Below, piece after piece: positions 52,731 to 60,984 of a stretch of DNA of 64,000 nucleotides (its first letter is position 1; each line of letters starts with the position of its first letter). The stretch covers positions 186,001 to 250,000 of the forward strand of contig JOAA01000019.1 in NCBI GenBank assembly GCA_000720375.1. The letters run 5' to 3'. The notes below the pieces were generated by a model. The model worked only from the letters and a program-made list of their open reading frames with translations. It made no database searches and was not told where the DNA came from. The translations under genes were made by a program, and so were the position numbers. This stretch comes from Rhodococcus rhodnii (GTDB lineage Bacteria > Actinomycetota > Actinomycetes > Mycobacteriales > Pseudonocardiaceae).

Positions 52731-53719
52731 CACGACAAGCGCTCTGGCGCGCGACAGCTGGAATCATCGGCCTGCTCTGCATCGTGACCGTCGGCCTGAC
52801 GTTGGTGCCTCAGTGGCTCCATCCGCCGCTGAGCGAGGACGAGCTGCAAGGTGTGCCGGGCGCGGACGTACGTATCCAACTGCAACAAGCACAGGCCCAA
52901 TTGCAGAACAACGTCCGCGCCACCCTGCTTCAGCTGACCGCGGGGCTACTGGTCACCGTTGGCGCGGCGGCGGCGTGGCGACAGGCGTACGTCAACCGCG
53001 ATGGGCAGATCACCGAGCGCTTCACCCGTGCCGTCGATCAAATCGGCAGCGACAACCGTGACGTGCGCATTGGCGGGATCTACTCACTGGAGCGAATCGC
53101 GAGGAACTCCCCGTCGGACCGGAGCACCATCCAGTACATTCTTGCTGCCTTCGTGCGCAACCACGCACCCTGGCCTGTCGGCGCTCCCGATGGACCGCAA
53201 CACCCCACTGAATCCGTGGACGAGCATTTGCCGTGGATGCGTGTCCGTGCACCCGATATTCAGGCGGCGATGGGTGTCTTGGGGCGCCGCGTCCCGTCTC
53301 AACCCGAGGAAGTGATGTACCTGTCGCGAGTGGATCTCCGCAGCGTCGCACTTCGCGGCGCACGCCTGACCGGCGCGCAATTCCGGCACGCCAACCTCGC
53401 GCGCGCCGTGTTGGCCAAGGTGCACCTGGAGCACGCCGATCTGAATGGCGCCGACCTCCGCCGGGCGTACCTCGAACGCACACAGCTGGCCAGAGCCAAT
53501 CTCACGGGAGCTTTTCTGCAAGACGCGGACCTGCGCGACGCCGACCTCAGCTATGCGGACCTTCGCGGCGCCAACCTGACCGGAGCGATCCTTGATCGGA
53601 CAGTGCTGACCGGTGCACTCGCGGACAGGACGACGATCTGGCCCAGCGACGTGGACGCGGCCAGACGGCGGGAATTCGGCGTCATCGAAGTCGACCAGGG
53701 CGACCCGACACGATCTTGA
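52727..53719 (+). CDS. Membrane-anchored pentapeptide-repeat protein
   Basis: 330 residues from GTG 52727, overlapping the TetR stop. Two membrane segments (about 8-30 and 63-82) flank a short polar region with QLQQAQAQLQNN, which may form a coiled coil. A soluble linker follows (RFTRAVDQIGSDNRDVRIGGIYSLERIA, a motif seen before pentapeptide repeats). The C-terminal half has about 15 repeats of the A(D/N)LxX type (ADLNGADLRRAYL, ADLRDADLSYADLRGANL) that form a right-handed beta-helix. Such proteins act in protein interaction. No known resistance role can be assigned. Confidence 0.85.
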   Translation: MTRQALWRATAGIIGLLCIVTVGLTLVPQWLHPPLSEDELQGVPGADVRIQLQQAQAQLQNNVRATLLQLTAGLLVTVGAAAAWRQAYVNRDGQITERFTRAVDQIGSDNRDVRIGGIYSLERIARNSPSDRSTIQYILAAFVRNHAPWPVGAPDGPQHPTESVDEHLPWMRVRAPDIQAAMGVLGRRVPSQPEEVMYLSRVDLRSVALRGARLTGAQFRHANLARAVLAKVHLEHADLNGADLRRAYLERTQLARANLTGAFLQDADLRDADLSYADLRGANLTGAILDRTVLTGALADRTTIWPSDVDAARRREFGVIEVDQGDPTRS

Positions 53720-54044
53720 CCGTCGTCGCCCTGCGGTTCCGTTAGGCGGGCCGTGCCGGAAGCTTTCGTATCCTGGCAAAAGCGGGTTCCCAGCTCGCTG
53801 AGTGGCCTGACATCCCTTTTCGAAACCCGGACACCGACGCTTAACGGTCACACCGCGACACGCTCCGGCCAACGGAGCAGAAGCCGGGCTTTTGAGGACA
53901 CCCCATCCCTACCCCAGGACATCCCCCGCCACTCCCGGGGGGACGACCCCAGGCCAGTCTATCGGGATATGGGCTGGTCAAAGGGGTTACTGGGCGGTTG
54001 TGGATAACTAGATTTGCGAACGGACCATCGGTACAGCGCAGGAC
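53720..54044. other. Intergenic region with a copy of the 47-bp repeat
   Basis: About 325 bases without a supported gene, between the pentapeptide-repeat gene and the convergent Rid-like gene. It holds the repeat at 53921-53967, followed by GTTGTGGATAACTAG. Confidence 0.55.
53921..53967. repeat. 47-bp dispersed repeat, copy B
   Basis: Same sequence class as 40901-40946: CCACTCCCGGGGGGACG, then GGCCAGTCTATCGG. Both copies have the same orientation and are followed 30-40 bases later by a GTGGA-containing stretch. Confidence 0.75.
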
Positions 54045-54443
54045 TCACTCCGCGGCGATGACTTCGATCTCGACGAGCCAGCTGCTGTCCAAGGTCTGAG
54101 CGACTATCGCGGTCGTCGGGACGGGACGGCCCTTCAAAGCCTCGACCCGCGCGCGAGCGTTGGCCTCCGCATACACCGGGTCACGCAGGTAGCTGGTCAG
54201 CCGCACGATGTTGTCGACGGTCATGTCCGCGGCGGCCAGGATGGTCCTGATGTTGTTCCAGATCAGGTCGAGTTGCTCGTCGAGGCTCGCGGCCGGTACG
54301 CCGTGCTGGTCAAGGCCCATGGTCCCGGCCACATAAACCAGTCGGGACGGGTTCCGGACTTCCATCGCGTGCACGTAGTCGTCCGAAGCCGGGTACACGC
54401 CTGCGGTCGGGTTGTGCGGGACAAGTTCCATGCGGTTGATCAT
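54045..54443 (-). CDS. Rid-family (RidA-like) protein
   Basis: 132 residues, the normal length. The YjgF/chorismate-mutase-like trimer fold shows VYVAGTMGLDQHG, QLDLIWNNIRTILAAADMTVDNIVRLTSYL, and the C-terminal VEIEVIAAE. RidA deaminates reactive enamine/imine intermediates. In this protein the residue after RPVPTT that corresponds to the catalytic Arg of true RidA appears to be replaced, so it may belong to another Rid subgroup. It lies nine bases after the unknown gene downstream of pknG and probably shares its transcript. Confidence 0.8.
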   Translation of the reverse strand: MINRMELVPHNPTAGVYPASDDYVHAMEVRNPSRLVYVAGTMGLDQHGVPAASLDEQLDLIWNNIRTILAAADMTVDNIVRLTSYLRDPVYAEANARARVEALKGRPVPTTAIVAQTLDSSWLVEIEVIAAE

Positions 54444-54452
54444 GTCACGCGC

Positions 54453-55010
54453 TCAGACGAAGACAGGCGTGAACAGCCAGCGCGCGAAGCACGTTTCCCC
54501 GTCCGGTTCTGTCATCCAGCGAACCTGCAGTACGTAGTCACCGCGGGGTACGTCGAAGCGCAGGCCGTTGGGTGCGTCGTCCGCGGGTTCCCAGCTCGCG
54601 GGTGCCTTGCCGGGCTTGGCTTTGGGCCAGTCGCCGTCTCCGCCTAGCACCGAGGAGAAGAAGTACATGTCGCCGCTGGGTACCGGGACGACGTCGCCGA
54701 CGTGGTCACCGTCCGCCGGGTACTCCAGCGCTTTGCCCAGTGCCCTGGCGTACGGCTCGCCTTGTGCCTGCACGATCGCGATGGTCTTGCGGTTCTTGAA
54801 GACTTCGAGCCAGCCTTCCGGTTTCACCGCTCCGTCGACCGCTACCACCGCAGCCATTCCGGTGCCGACTTCCGTGGCTGTCTCCGACCAGTGCAGATCG
54901 GCGAGAGCGTCCACTTGGTCCTTTTCGCCTTGCCAGGCGTACAGGAAGTACCTGTCCATGACCAGGAACTGCTCACCGCTCGTCCACACGCGACCTATAT
55001 GTCTCCACAT
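54453..55010 (-). CDS. Conserved protein of unknown function, coupled to pknG
   Basis: 185 residues from ATG 55010, which overlaps the pknG stop by one base (TGATG); ATG 54959 (MDRYFLYAWQGEKD) is an alternative. No signal or membrane segment. The sequence is rich in Trp and acidic residues and looks beta-rich: ADLHWSETATEVGTGMAAVVAVDG and GDYVLQVRWMTEPDGETCF. No catalytic motif is seen. The tight coupling suggests a partner, substrate or modulator of PknG-linked glutamate signalling, which is inference only. Confidence 0.6.
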   Translation of the reverse strand: MWRHIGRVWTSGEQFLVMDRYFLYAWQGEKDQVDALADLHWSETATEVGTGMAAVVAVDGAVKPEGWLEVFKNRKTIAIVQAQGEPYARALGKALEYPADGDHVGDVVPVPSGDMYFFSSVLGGDGDWPKAKPGKAPASWEPADDAPNGLRFDVPRGDYVLQVRWMTEPDGETCFARWLFTPVFV

Positions 55011-57646
55011 CAGGTGAGTGTCCTCGGGCGGATGGCGTTGGCGCGGTCGACCAACTCGTGGCGTTGTTCCGGTGTGCTGGCCAGCCGTGCCAGAGCGCGG
55101 TAGCAGCGCTCCAGACCAAAGCGTAGTTCACGCTCGGAAAGGTTGCAGCCCAAGACAGTTCCGGTTGCGTGACCACCACCCGGACGGCCCGCTTTCACCC
55201 ACCCGTATGCCGCTTCGAGCACCTCGACCGACAACTGTGTGCGACGTTCCGCGTCCAACGCGAGCCTTTCGAGTCGGCGTGCCGCGTCGTACAGGTCCGG
55301 TTCGGCCAGCTTGGCCACTTCGTGGGCACGAGCCTTGATCTTGATCGCGGCCACCTGTGCCGCAACGTAATGGCTCGAGCTGTCCGGAACGGACTCGAGC
55401 ACCTCGATCGCGCCCGCGCGGGCGCCTTGGGCGAGGTACACGCGTACCAAACCGAAGGCCGCGCTGACGTATGAGCGGTCGGTCCGCCAGACCTGCTCGT
55501 AGAAACGTGCCGCGCCGAAATAGTCCCGCAGGTATTCGAGGCTGATTCCCAACGCCAGCTTCGGCGCGGCCTCACCCGGAAGGGCGTCGTACACGGCGTC
55601 GAACGCGGCACGAGCCTCGTTCGGCCGCCGCATCGCGAGCTCCAGCAGGCCACGGTGCCACTGCAGACGCCAGTCATGCGGGTCCGAGGCCATGCGTCGG
55701 GCCAGTTCCAGCTCACCGGACGCGCGGGCGATGTCCCCGAGCTCGGTGCGGGCACGCATCATCCGCAGTCGCACCTCGACGGAGTTCTGCGGTGCGTGGG
55801 CAAGCGCCTCAACGAGTTCGTTCAGGTCCGACGCCACGGTCGCGGCGAGCACGCCGGCCGCTGGGTCATCTGTGTCCACTTGGGGCACCGGCAACGCACC
55901 GACCACTTCGGACGGATCCGGTACCGCCAGTGACACACCACGTTCATCGGTCTGCACGGTGGCGCCGAACGTCCGCGGCTCTGGACCGAACACTGTGGAC
56001 ACGCCGGGGCGCGGCCGGTTCGTGCCGAGCGCCATCACTTCGCGCAGCACACCGGTCAGCTGCTCGGCCATGTCCTCGGCGGTCGGGAACCGGCGGTCCG
56101 GGTCGGGGTGCGTGGCCCGCTTGAGCACTCGGTAGTACGAGTCGAACAGCTTGAACAGCGGCATCTCGTCCGGGCCCGGCAAGGTGTGCCGGTATTTTCC
56201 GGTGTACCCGGTGAACTCGATCGACAACACCGCCAGCGTGCGGCCGACCGTGTAGATGTCAGACGCCACCGAGGCACCGCGTTCGGACAGTTCCGGCGCG
56301 CTGTAGCCGAGCGTGAAGAACAGCGGGCTTTCGTAGTCGTCCTCGCGGCGGACCGCGCCCAGGTCGATCAGCTTCAGCGTCTCGTTGGTCTGGATCACGT
56401 TGTCCGGCTTGAGGTCGCAGTACAGCAAGCCGATGCTGTGCAGGTACCCCATGGCCGGCAGGATCTCCAGGCCGTACGCCATCACCTGGCCGATCGGCAG
56501 CGGCTCGGCCCGGCCGAGCGTGCGGTGGTGTTCCAGCGCGATCTGCCGCAACGACTGGCCGCCGACGTACTCCATCACGATGTAGCCGACCGACGTCCCG
56601 GTGGTCGGGTCCGGCGCCTGCACGAAGTTGTAGATCTTGAGGATGTTCGCGTGTTCCACCTGCGCCAGGAACCGTTGCTCGGCGACGGCCGCGGCCAGCG
56701 CGGTCGGGTCACCGGTGTCGATCAGGCCCTTGAGCACCACCCACCGGTCGCTGACGTTGTGGTCCTTGGCCAGGTAGATCCAGCCGAGACCGCCGTACGC
56801 CAGGCAGCCGAGCACCTCGTACTGCCCGCCGAGGATGTCCCCGCGGCGAAGTCGCGGCTTGAAGGAGAACCGCACCCCGCAGTTCGGGCACTCGCCCTCC
56901 GCCGCGCCCGGTTCACCATCGACACCACGGCCGACCGCGGCACCACAGTTGCCACAGAACCGCTTGTTCTCTGCGACAACGGGATCGGTCATCACAGCCG
57001 ACGTGGGATCCCGGTACGGCACCGGCGGAACGTCGACCAGGCCGGCGCCGAGTCCACGACCGCGAGCGACACGCGAACTCGTCCGCCGCGAGCCCGTGCC
57101 GTGGCCAGGTCCGGGGAACGGCACCGAGTCGCTGCGTGGCTGGGAATCCTGTGATGGCGGGGATTCCTCGACGACCGGCTTCGGCGGCACGATGCTCTGC
57201 GTCGGTTCCGCCGTCGCCAGCACGCTCGTCGGCTGCGGCACTTCCGCGAGCGGCGACTGCATCTGTTGTGGTTGGACAGCCGGGACCTGGACCCCTTGGG
57301 CCCATTGGCCTGGCGCCGGCGCGAGTTGCCCGTGCGGTGGCGTGACCGGCCTGATGGTCAGGGTTTCCGGATCGGGCTTGGCTTTGGGCGGAGGTGCCTG
57401 CTGTGACTGGGTGACCGGTCGTGGTTGCTGAGTTTGTGCCCCCGATGTGGGCATGCTTGGTTTCGGCGGCGAGGGCTGCGATCCGCTGAGCACGTCGGGG
57501 TGCCGGAACCAGCCTGTTCCGGCCTCGTCCTCCTGCCTCGGAGGTTGCTGTGGTGCCGTCCACGCCTGCTGGTCCGGTGCACCGCACTGGGTGCACTTGC
57601 CGAACGCCGTCTCGCCGCCACATCCCGGTCGCTGACACTTGGCCAT
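55010..57646 (-). CDS. pknG: Serine/threonine protein kinase PknG
   Basis: 878 residues, about 130 longer than mycobacterial PknG. An extra N-terminal zinc ribbon (Cys4, Cys9, Cys18, Cys21) and a Pro/Gln-rich linker to about residue 200 precede the family's rubredoxin-like site (Cys231, Cys234, Cys253, Cys256). The kinase has YEVLGCLAYGGLGWIYLA, Lys306 in VVLKGL, catalytic Asp411 in LLYCDLKPDN and Asp428 in IDLGAV. The C-terminal TPR-like part spans about 620-870. PknG phosphorylates GarA to shift flux between 2-oxoglutarate use and glutamate synthesis. It is encoded downstream of glnH and glnX. Confidence 0.95.
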   Translation of the reverse strand: MAKCQRPGCGGETAFGKCTQCGAPDQQAWTAPQQPPRQEDEAGTGWFRHPDVLSGSQPSPPKPSMPTSGAQTQQPRPVTQSQQAPPPKAKPDPETLTIRPVTPPHGQLAPAPGQWAQGVQVPAVQPQQMQSPLAEVPQPTSVLATAEPTQSIVPPKPVVEESPPSQDSQPRSDSVPFPGPGHGTGSRRTSSRVARGRGLGAGLVDVPPVPYRDPTSAVMTDPVVAENKRFCGNCGAAVGRGVDGEPGAAEGECPNCGVRFSFKPRLRRGDILGGQYEVLGCLAYGGLGWIYLAKDHNVSDRWVVLKGLIDTGDPTALAAAVAEQRFLAQVEHANILKIYNFVQAPDPTTGTSVGYIVMEYVGGQSLRQIALEHHRTLGRAEPLPIGQVMAYGLEILPAMGYLHSIGLLYCDLKPDNVIQTNETLKLIDLGAVRREDDYESPLFFTLGYSAPELSERGASVASDIYTVGRTLAVLSIEFTGYTGKYRHTLPGPDEMPLFKLFDSYYRVLKRATHPDPDRRFPTAEDMAEQLTGVLREVMALGTNRPRPGVSTVFGPEPRTFGATVQTDERGVSLAVPDPSEVVGALPVPQVDTDDPAAGVLAATVASDLNELVEALAHAPQNSVEVRLRMMRARTELGDIARASGELELARRMASDPHDWRLQWHRGLLELAMRRPNEARAAFDAVYDALPGEAAPKLALGISLEYLRDYFGAARFYEQVWRTDRSYVSAAFGLVRVYLAQGARAGAIEVLESVPDSSSHYVAAQVAAIKIKARAHEVAKLAEPDLYDAARRLERLALDAERRTQLSVEVLEAAYGWVKAGRPGGGHATGTVLGCNLSERELRFGLERCYRALARLASTPEQRHELVDRANAIRPRTLT

Positions 57647-57661
57647 CGGTGCTTCCCCTTG

Positions 57662-58621
57662 TCAGTCCCGGTACTTCGGCGTCGGCGGGGTCGCGGACTC
57701 GCCGAGCCGCTCCGCCACCCACCGGTTGTAGCTCTGCTGCCACGAGCCGTCGCCGCGGGCGCGATCCAGCACCGCGTTGACGAACTTGACCATGTCGACG
57801 TTCCCCTTGGGAATGCCGATGCCGTACGGCTCCTCGGTCAGCTTCGGGCCGACGATCTTCACGGCCGGGTCCTGCGCCACCATCCCGACCAGGATCGGCT
57901 CGTCCGTCGAGATCGCGGCGACCTGGCCCTGCTGCAGCAACACCAAGCAGTCCGACCAGTTGATCACCGACCACGGCACGGGTTTGGCCGGGTGCTTGGC
58001 GATCTGGGCCAGCGAGGTCGATCCCGCGTTCGCGCACACCTTCTTGCCCGCGAGGTCGTCGATGCTGCTGACCGGCGCGCCCTTGGGCACGAGCACGCGC
58101 TGCCCGGTCGTGTAGTAGACGGTCGAGAACGCGACCTTCTGCAGCCGGTCGCAGTTGATCGTGTACGTCCGCACGACGATGTCGACCTCGCCGGCTTCCA
58201 GCACCTTCTCCCGGTCGCGTGAGCTGATCACCTTGAACTGGATCTTGCCCTCGTCGTTGAAGATCGCCTTGGCCACCTGCTTGGCCATGTCGATGTCAAA
58301 GCCCTCGAGGGCGTTCGTCGCCGGGTTGCGGAAGCCGAACAGGTACGTGTTCTGGTCGACGCCGGCGATCAACCGGCCGCGTTCCCTGATCTTGGCCATG
58401 GTCGAGCCTGAGCCGATGCCGAGGCCGGCGGGGCGCAGGCTGGCCGTGGGGTCGCCACAGTCGGGCGTCTGCGAACCGGCCGCGTTGGCTTGGCCTGGCC
58501 CGGATCCTTCCGGCTCCGGGCGGTCGGCGGATGTCACCACGGCGAGGTCGACGGGCCGCCCCGGCCCGCCGCACGCGGTCAGCGCGAATGCCGCCACCAG
58601 CAACACTGCGACTCGTTTCAT
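57662..58621 (-). CDS. glnH: Glutamine/aspartate-binding lipoprotein GlnH
   Basis: 319 residues from ATG 58621 (GGAG eight bases upstream; the overlapping GTG 58624 is possible). A lipobox LTAC (Cys about 17) is followed by a SBP_bac_3 fold: IRERGRLIAGVDQNTYLFGFRN, GFDIDMAKQVAKAIF, and VDIVVRTYTIN. In mycobacteria GlnH binds aspartate, glutamate and asparagine outside the membrane and passes the signal through GlnX to PknG. The gene overlaps glnX by one base (TGATG) and ends 15 bp before pknG, the same order as Rv0412c-Rv0411c-Rv0410c. Confidence 0.93.
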   Translation of the reverse strand: MKRVAVLLVAAFALTACGGPGRPVDLAVVTSADRPEPEGSGPGQANAAGSQTPDCGDPTASLRPAGLGIGSGSTMAKIRERGRLIAGVDQNTYLFGFRNPATNALEGFDIDMAKQVAKAIFNDEGKIQFKVISSRDREKVLEAGEVDIVVRTYTINCDRLQKVAFSTVYYTTGQRVLVPKGAPVSSIDDLAGKKVCANAGSTSLAQIAKHPAKPVPWSVINWSDCLVLLQQGQVAAISTDEPILVGMVAQDPAVKIVGPKLTEEPYGIGIPKGNVDMVKFVNAVLDRARGDGSWQQSYNRWVAERLGESATPPTPKYRD

Positions 58622-59949
58622 CACCGGTACTCCTGCAGCCGTTGCCGAATCCCCACCAAGGCGCCGCCCGCGCCGATCAACGCGAGCACCGCGACGCCGG
58701 GCACCAGCCCGGTCAGCGCGTTCTCAGCCGAGGATGTCGCCTCGACGAACTTCTCCCTGCCTTTCTGAATAGCACCGGAGAGGTTCTCGTCCAACCTGTT
58801 GAAAGCTTTGGCCGCGCTGTCGTCCTTGTCACCGATGGCCATCTCGACGGCCTTCTCGTACTGGCCGCCGTCGTCGAGTTCACGCAACTTGCGGTGCGCT
58901 TCCTGCCAGGACTGCGCGTTGTCGACCGCGCCACGGACCTGCTCGCTGATCGTCGAGTCCGTCGCCGCCTCGCGCGCCTTGACCAGCAGATCCTTGTCGC
59001 CGCCCGCGCCGGAGATCGTCGGCGCGAGCTCCTGCCATTCTTTCTCGTACATCGCGCCGTCGCCGCGCGCGACCAACGTGAGAGTCTCGTCGGCACGGCA
59101 CTTCAAGGCCACGATTCTGGCCTGTACCAACACATCCACTTGCTGCGAGCCGTCGTCCCGCGCGTTGCCGACAGCCGCGGCGGACACCCAGCCCGCGGCC
59201 ACGCCCCAGATCAGTCCGATGCCGACGGCGATCGTGGAGACCAGCAGCCCGACGTTGATGAGCCGGTTGGTCTTCCGCGTGAGATGCACTTGAGTGACGA
59301 TCAACGCGCCCAGCAGCACAACCGTGAGCGCCACTGTCAGCCACGGGAAGCTCGTCGCGTCGTCCTGCTCGTCGGTGAGACGGCCGACGTCGATCCGGTA
59401 GAGCTCCTGCGCCGCAGGCAGAAGCTTCGTCCGCATCAAGGTCGACGCCTCACGCAGATAGGCCGCACCGATCGGCAGCCCGAACCGGTTGTTGGTCCGT
59501 GCCGTCTCGACCAGGCCGGCGTAGACCGGCAGCTGCTGGCCGAGCGTGTCGACCTGTTTCTCGGCCTCCGGAATCCCGCCGATGTCGGACGCTGCCTTGG
59601 CCAGTGCGGCACCCGCCTGCGCCATGTCGACCTCATAGCGTTCGCGCAGTGCGGCCGGCTCCAGGCCACCCGAGAGGAACGCGCTCGACGCGGTCGCGTC
59701 GGCGTCCGACAGCGACCGGTAGATCTGTTGTGCCGCAGCGGCAAGCGGTTCGCGGTGTTCGGCGAGATTGCTGATCGTGTCCTGCTTCGTCTGCAGCGCC
59801 AAGGCCGCGACAAAACCCGTCAGCACACTCAGCACCACGAGCGCGCTCGCGATGATTCCCAACCGACCTGGCGTGGTGCGCGCGGAGCGAGCCATCCGTC
59901 GCACGGCGTCACCTCGCTGCGTCGGCGGCGCACTGACCGGAGCTCCCAT
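58621..59949 (-). CDS. glnX: Transmembrane signal protein GlnX
   Basis: 442 residues from ATG 59949; GTG 59955 is an alternative. Four hydrophobic segments (about 31-53, 195-215, 228-250, 412-430) separate two extracytoplasmic helical domains, one of about 140 and one of about 160 residues. Both have the alpha-helical, Ala-rich composition expected. GlnX relays the amino acid signal from GlnH on the outside to cytosolic PknG. It starts the operon glnX-glnH-pknG-unknown-Rid. No promoter stood out in the 194 bp between it and the small gene at 60144. Confidence 0.85.
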   Translation of the reverse strand: MGAPVSAPPTQRGDAVRRMARSARTTPGRLGIIASALVVLSVLTGFVAALALQTKQDTISNLAEHREPLAAAAQQIYRSLSDADATASSAFLSGGLEPAALRERYEVDMAQAGAALAKAASDIGGIPEAEKQVDTLGQQLPVYAGLVETARTNNRFGLPIGAAYLREASTLMRTKLLPAAQELYRIDVGRLTDEQDDATSFPWLTVALTVVLLGALIVTQVHLTRKTNRLINVGLLVSTIAVGIGLIWGVAAGWVSAAAVGNARDDGSQQVDVLVQARIVALKCRADETLTLVARGDGAMYEKEWQELAPTISGAGGDKDLLVKAREAATDSTISEQVRGAVDNAQSWQEAHRKLRELDDGGQYEKAVEMAIGDKDDSAAKAFNRLDENLSGAIQKGREKFVEATSSAENALTGLVPGVAVLALIGAGGALVGIRQRLQEYR

Positions 59950-60143
59950 GGTCACAGAGTCAACACCACGCCCGTCCGGCCACGTGCAAATACCGGCATG
60001 GAGTAACCGCCCTGTGATCCGTCACGAGGCGTAATCCCCCGTGTGTGTCGGTCAATCGCCTGATTGCCCGATGGTCCCGACCACGCGGGCTCTGCTTTGG
60101 TTGCTAGTCGGAATTTTCGCCGCACCCGAGGACGGCAAGGACA

Positions 60144-60359
60144 ATGAGCAAGCTCGAACGGATCGCCACCTTCTGCGGGCAGTGCAACTGCGGCTGCCCG
60201 GAACTGTGGATCGACGCGGACGCGACGGAAGAGCAGCGCGTCGTGATCACCGACGACTTCGGGCAGCGCATCCAGATGAGCCTCGCGCAACTGCACGCGC
60301 TGGTCAGCGACGTGAAAGACGGTGCACTGGACGCACTGCTGGCGACCACGCCCTCCTAG
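60144..60359 (+). CDS. Small cysteine-rich protein of unknown function
   Basis: 71 residues from ATG 60144 with AAGGA just upstream. The N-terminus has CGQCNCGCPE (four Cys in seven residues), a possible metal or Fe-S/zinc ligand cluster. A conserved-looking acidic ITDDFGQRIQMSLAQLHALVSDV helix follows. It is divergent from glnX and 10 bp upstream of a DUF5134 membrane gene. Size, ribosome-binding site and context support a real gene; no function is known to me. Confidence 0.65.
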   Translation: MSKLERIATFCGQCNCGCPELWIDADATEEQRVVITDDFGQRIQMSLAQLHALVSDVKDGALDALLATTPS

Positions 60360-60368
60360 CCCGGGGGA

Positions 60369-60863
60369 ATGGCCGGCCCGATCTGGATCCGGTGGCTGCT
60401 CACCGTCGCGTTCCTGGCAACCGCCGGCTTCCACGTACGCCGCCTGGCCATAGCCGGGCGGCATCCGTCATACCCCGACCGCGACCGCGCCGCCGACGTC
60501 GCCCACATCGTCATGGCCACCGGTATGGCGGTGATGTCGTCACCCGTTGGCGGCCCCCTGTCACCTGCCAGTTGGCTGACGCTGTTCTGCGTACTGACGG
60601 CCTGTGCGGCGATCCGCGGCCGACTCGACCTCGCCGTGGCCGGCGCCGCGATGGCCTACATGCTCGCCGCAGGCACCCACGACGCCCACCACATGTCCGG
60701 TCCGTGGGTGATCCACCAGCCCGGCCTCGCCCTGCCGTACGTCGCATGGGCGCTCGCCGCGTACTTCCTGGCTTACGCACTGTGGTCTGCGACACGCCCG
60801 TCATGCGTGCCAAGCGTCGTCATGGCGCTGGGTATGAGCTACATGCTGGTCACGGCGGTGTGA
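60369..60863 (+). CDS. DUF5134-type membrane protein
   Basis: 164 residues with about five or six hydrophobic helices. The N-terminal IRWLLTVAFLATAGFHVRRL and the following DRAADVAHIVMATGMAVMSSP are the DUF5134 pattern, in which His residues of the helices (FH, AHIVMATGMA, THDAHHMSG) could bind a metal. Members occur in actinobacteria, often near copper-related genes. The start is nine bases after the upstream stop with GGGGGA close by. No biochemical role is established. Confidence 0.75.
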   Translation: MAGPIWIRWLLTVAFLATAGFHVRRLAIAGRHPSYPDRDRAADVAHIVMATGMAVMSSPVGGPLSPASWLTLFCVLTACAAIRGRLDLAVAGAAMAYMLAAGTHDAHHMSGPWVIHQPGLALPYVAWALAAYFLAYALWSATRPSCVPSVVMALGMSYMLVTAV

Positions 60864-60911
60864 GGGTTGCTCATAACTCGCTCGCGTGACTAGGTAGGCT
60901 ATGTGCAGCTA

Positions 60912-60984
60912 GGGCCTCTAGCTCAATTGGCAGAGCAGCGGACTTTTAATCCGCGGGTTCGGGGTTCGATCCCCCGGGGGCCCA
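60912..60984 (+). tRNA. tRNA-Lys (TTT)
   Basis: Seventy-three bases: acceptor GGGCCTC/GGGGCCC, D-arm GCTC/GAGC, anticodon stem GCGGA/TCCGC with loop CTTTTAA (anticodon TTT), T-loop TTCGATC, discriminator A. The 3' half (60946 onward) is also the antisense of the last codons of the convergent saccharopine-dehydrogenase-like gene. Confidence 0.96.

Noticed and set aside
54453..55010. Imm21-type immunity protein
   Set aside because: Size and acidic Trp-rich character were suggestive, but no signature stretch was found and there is no toxin gene nearby.
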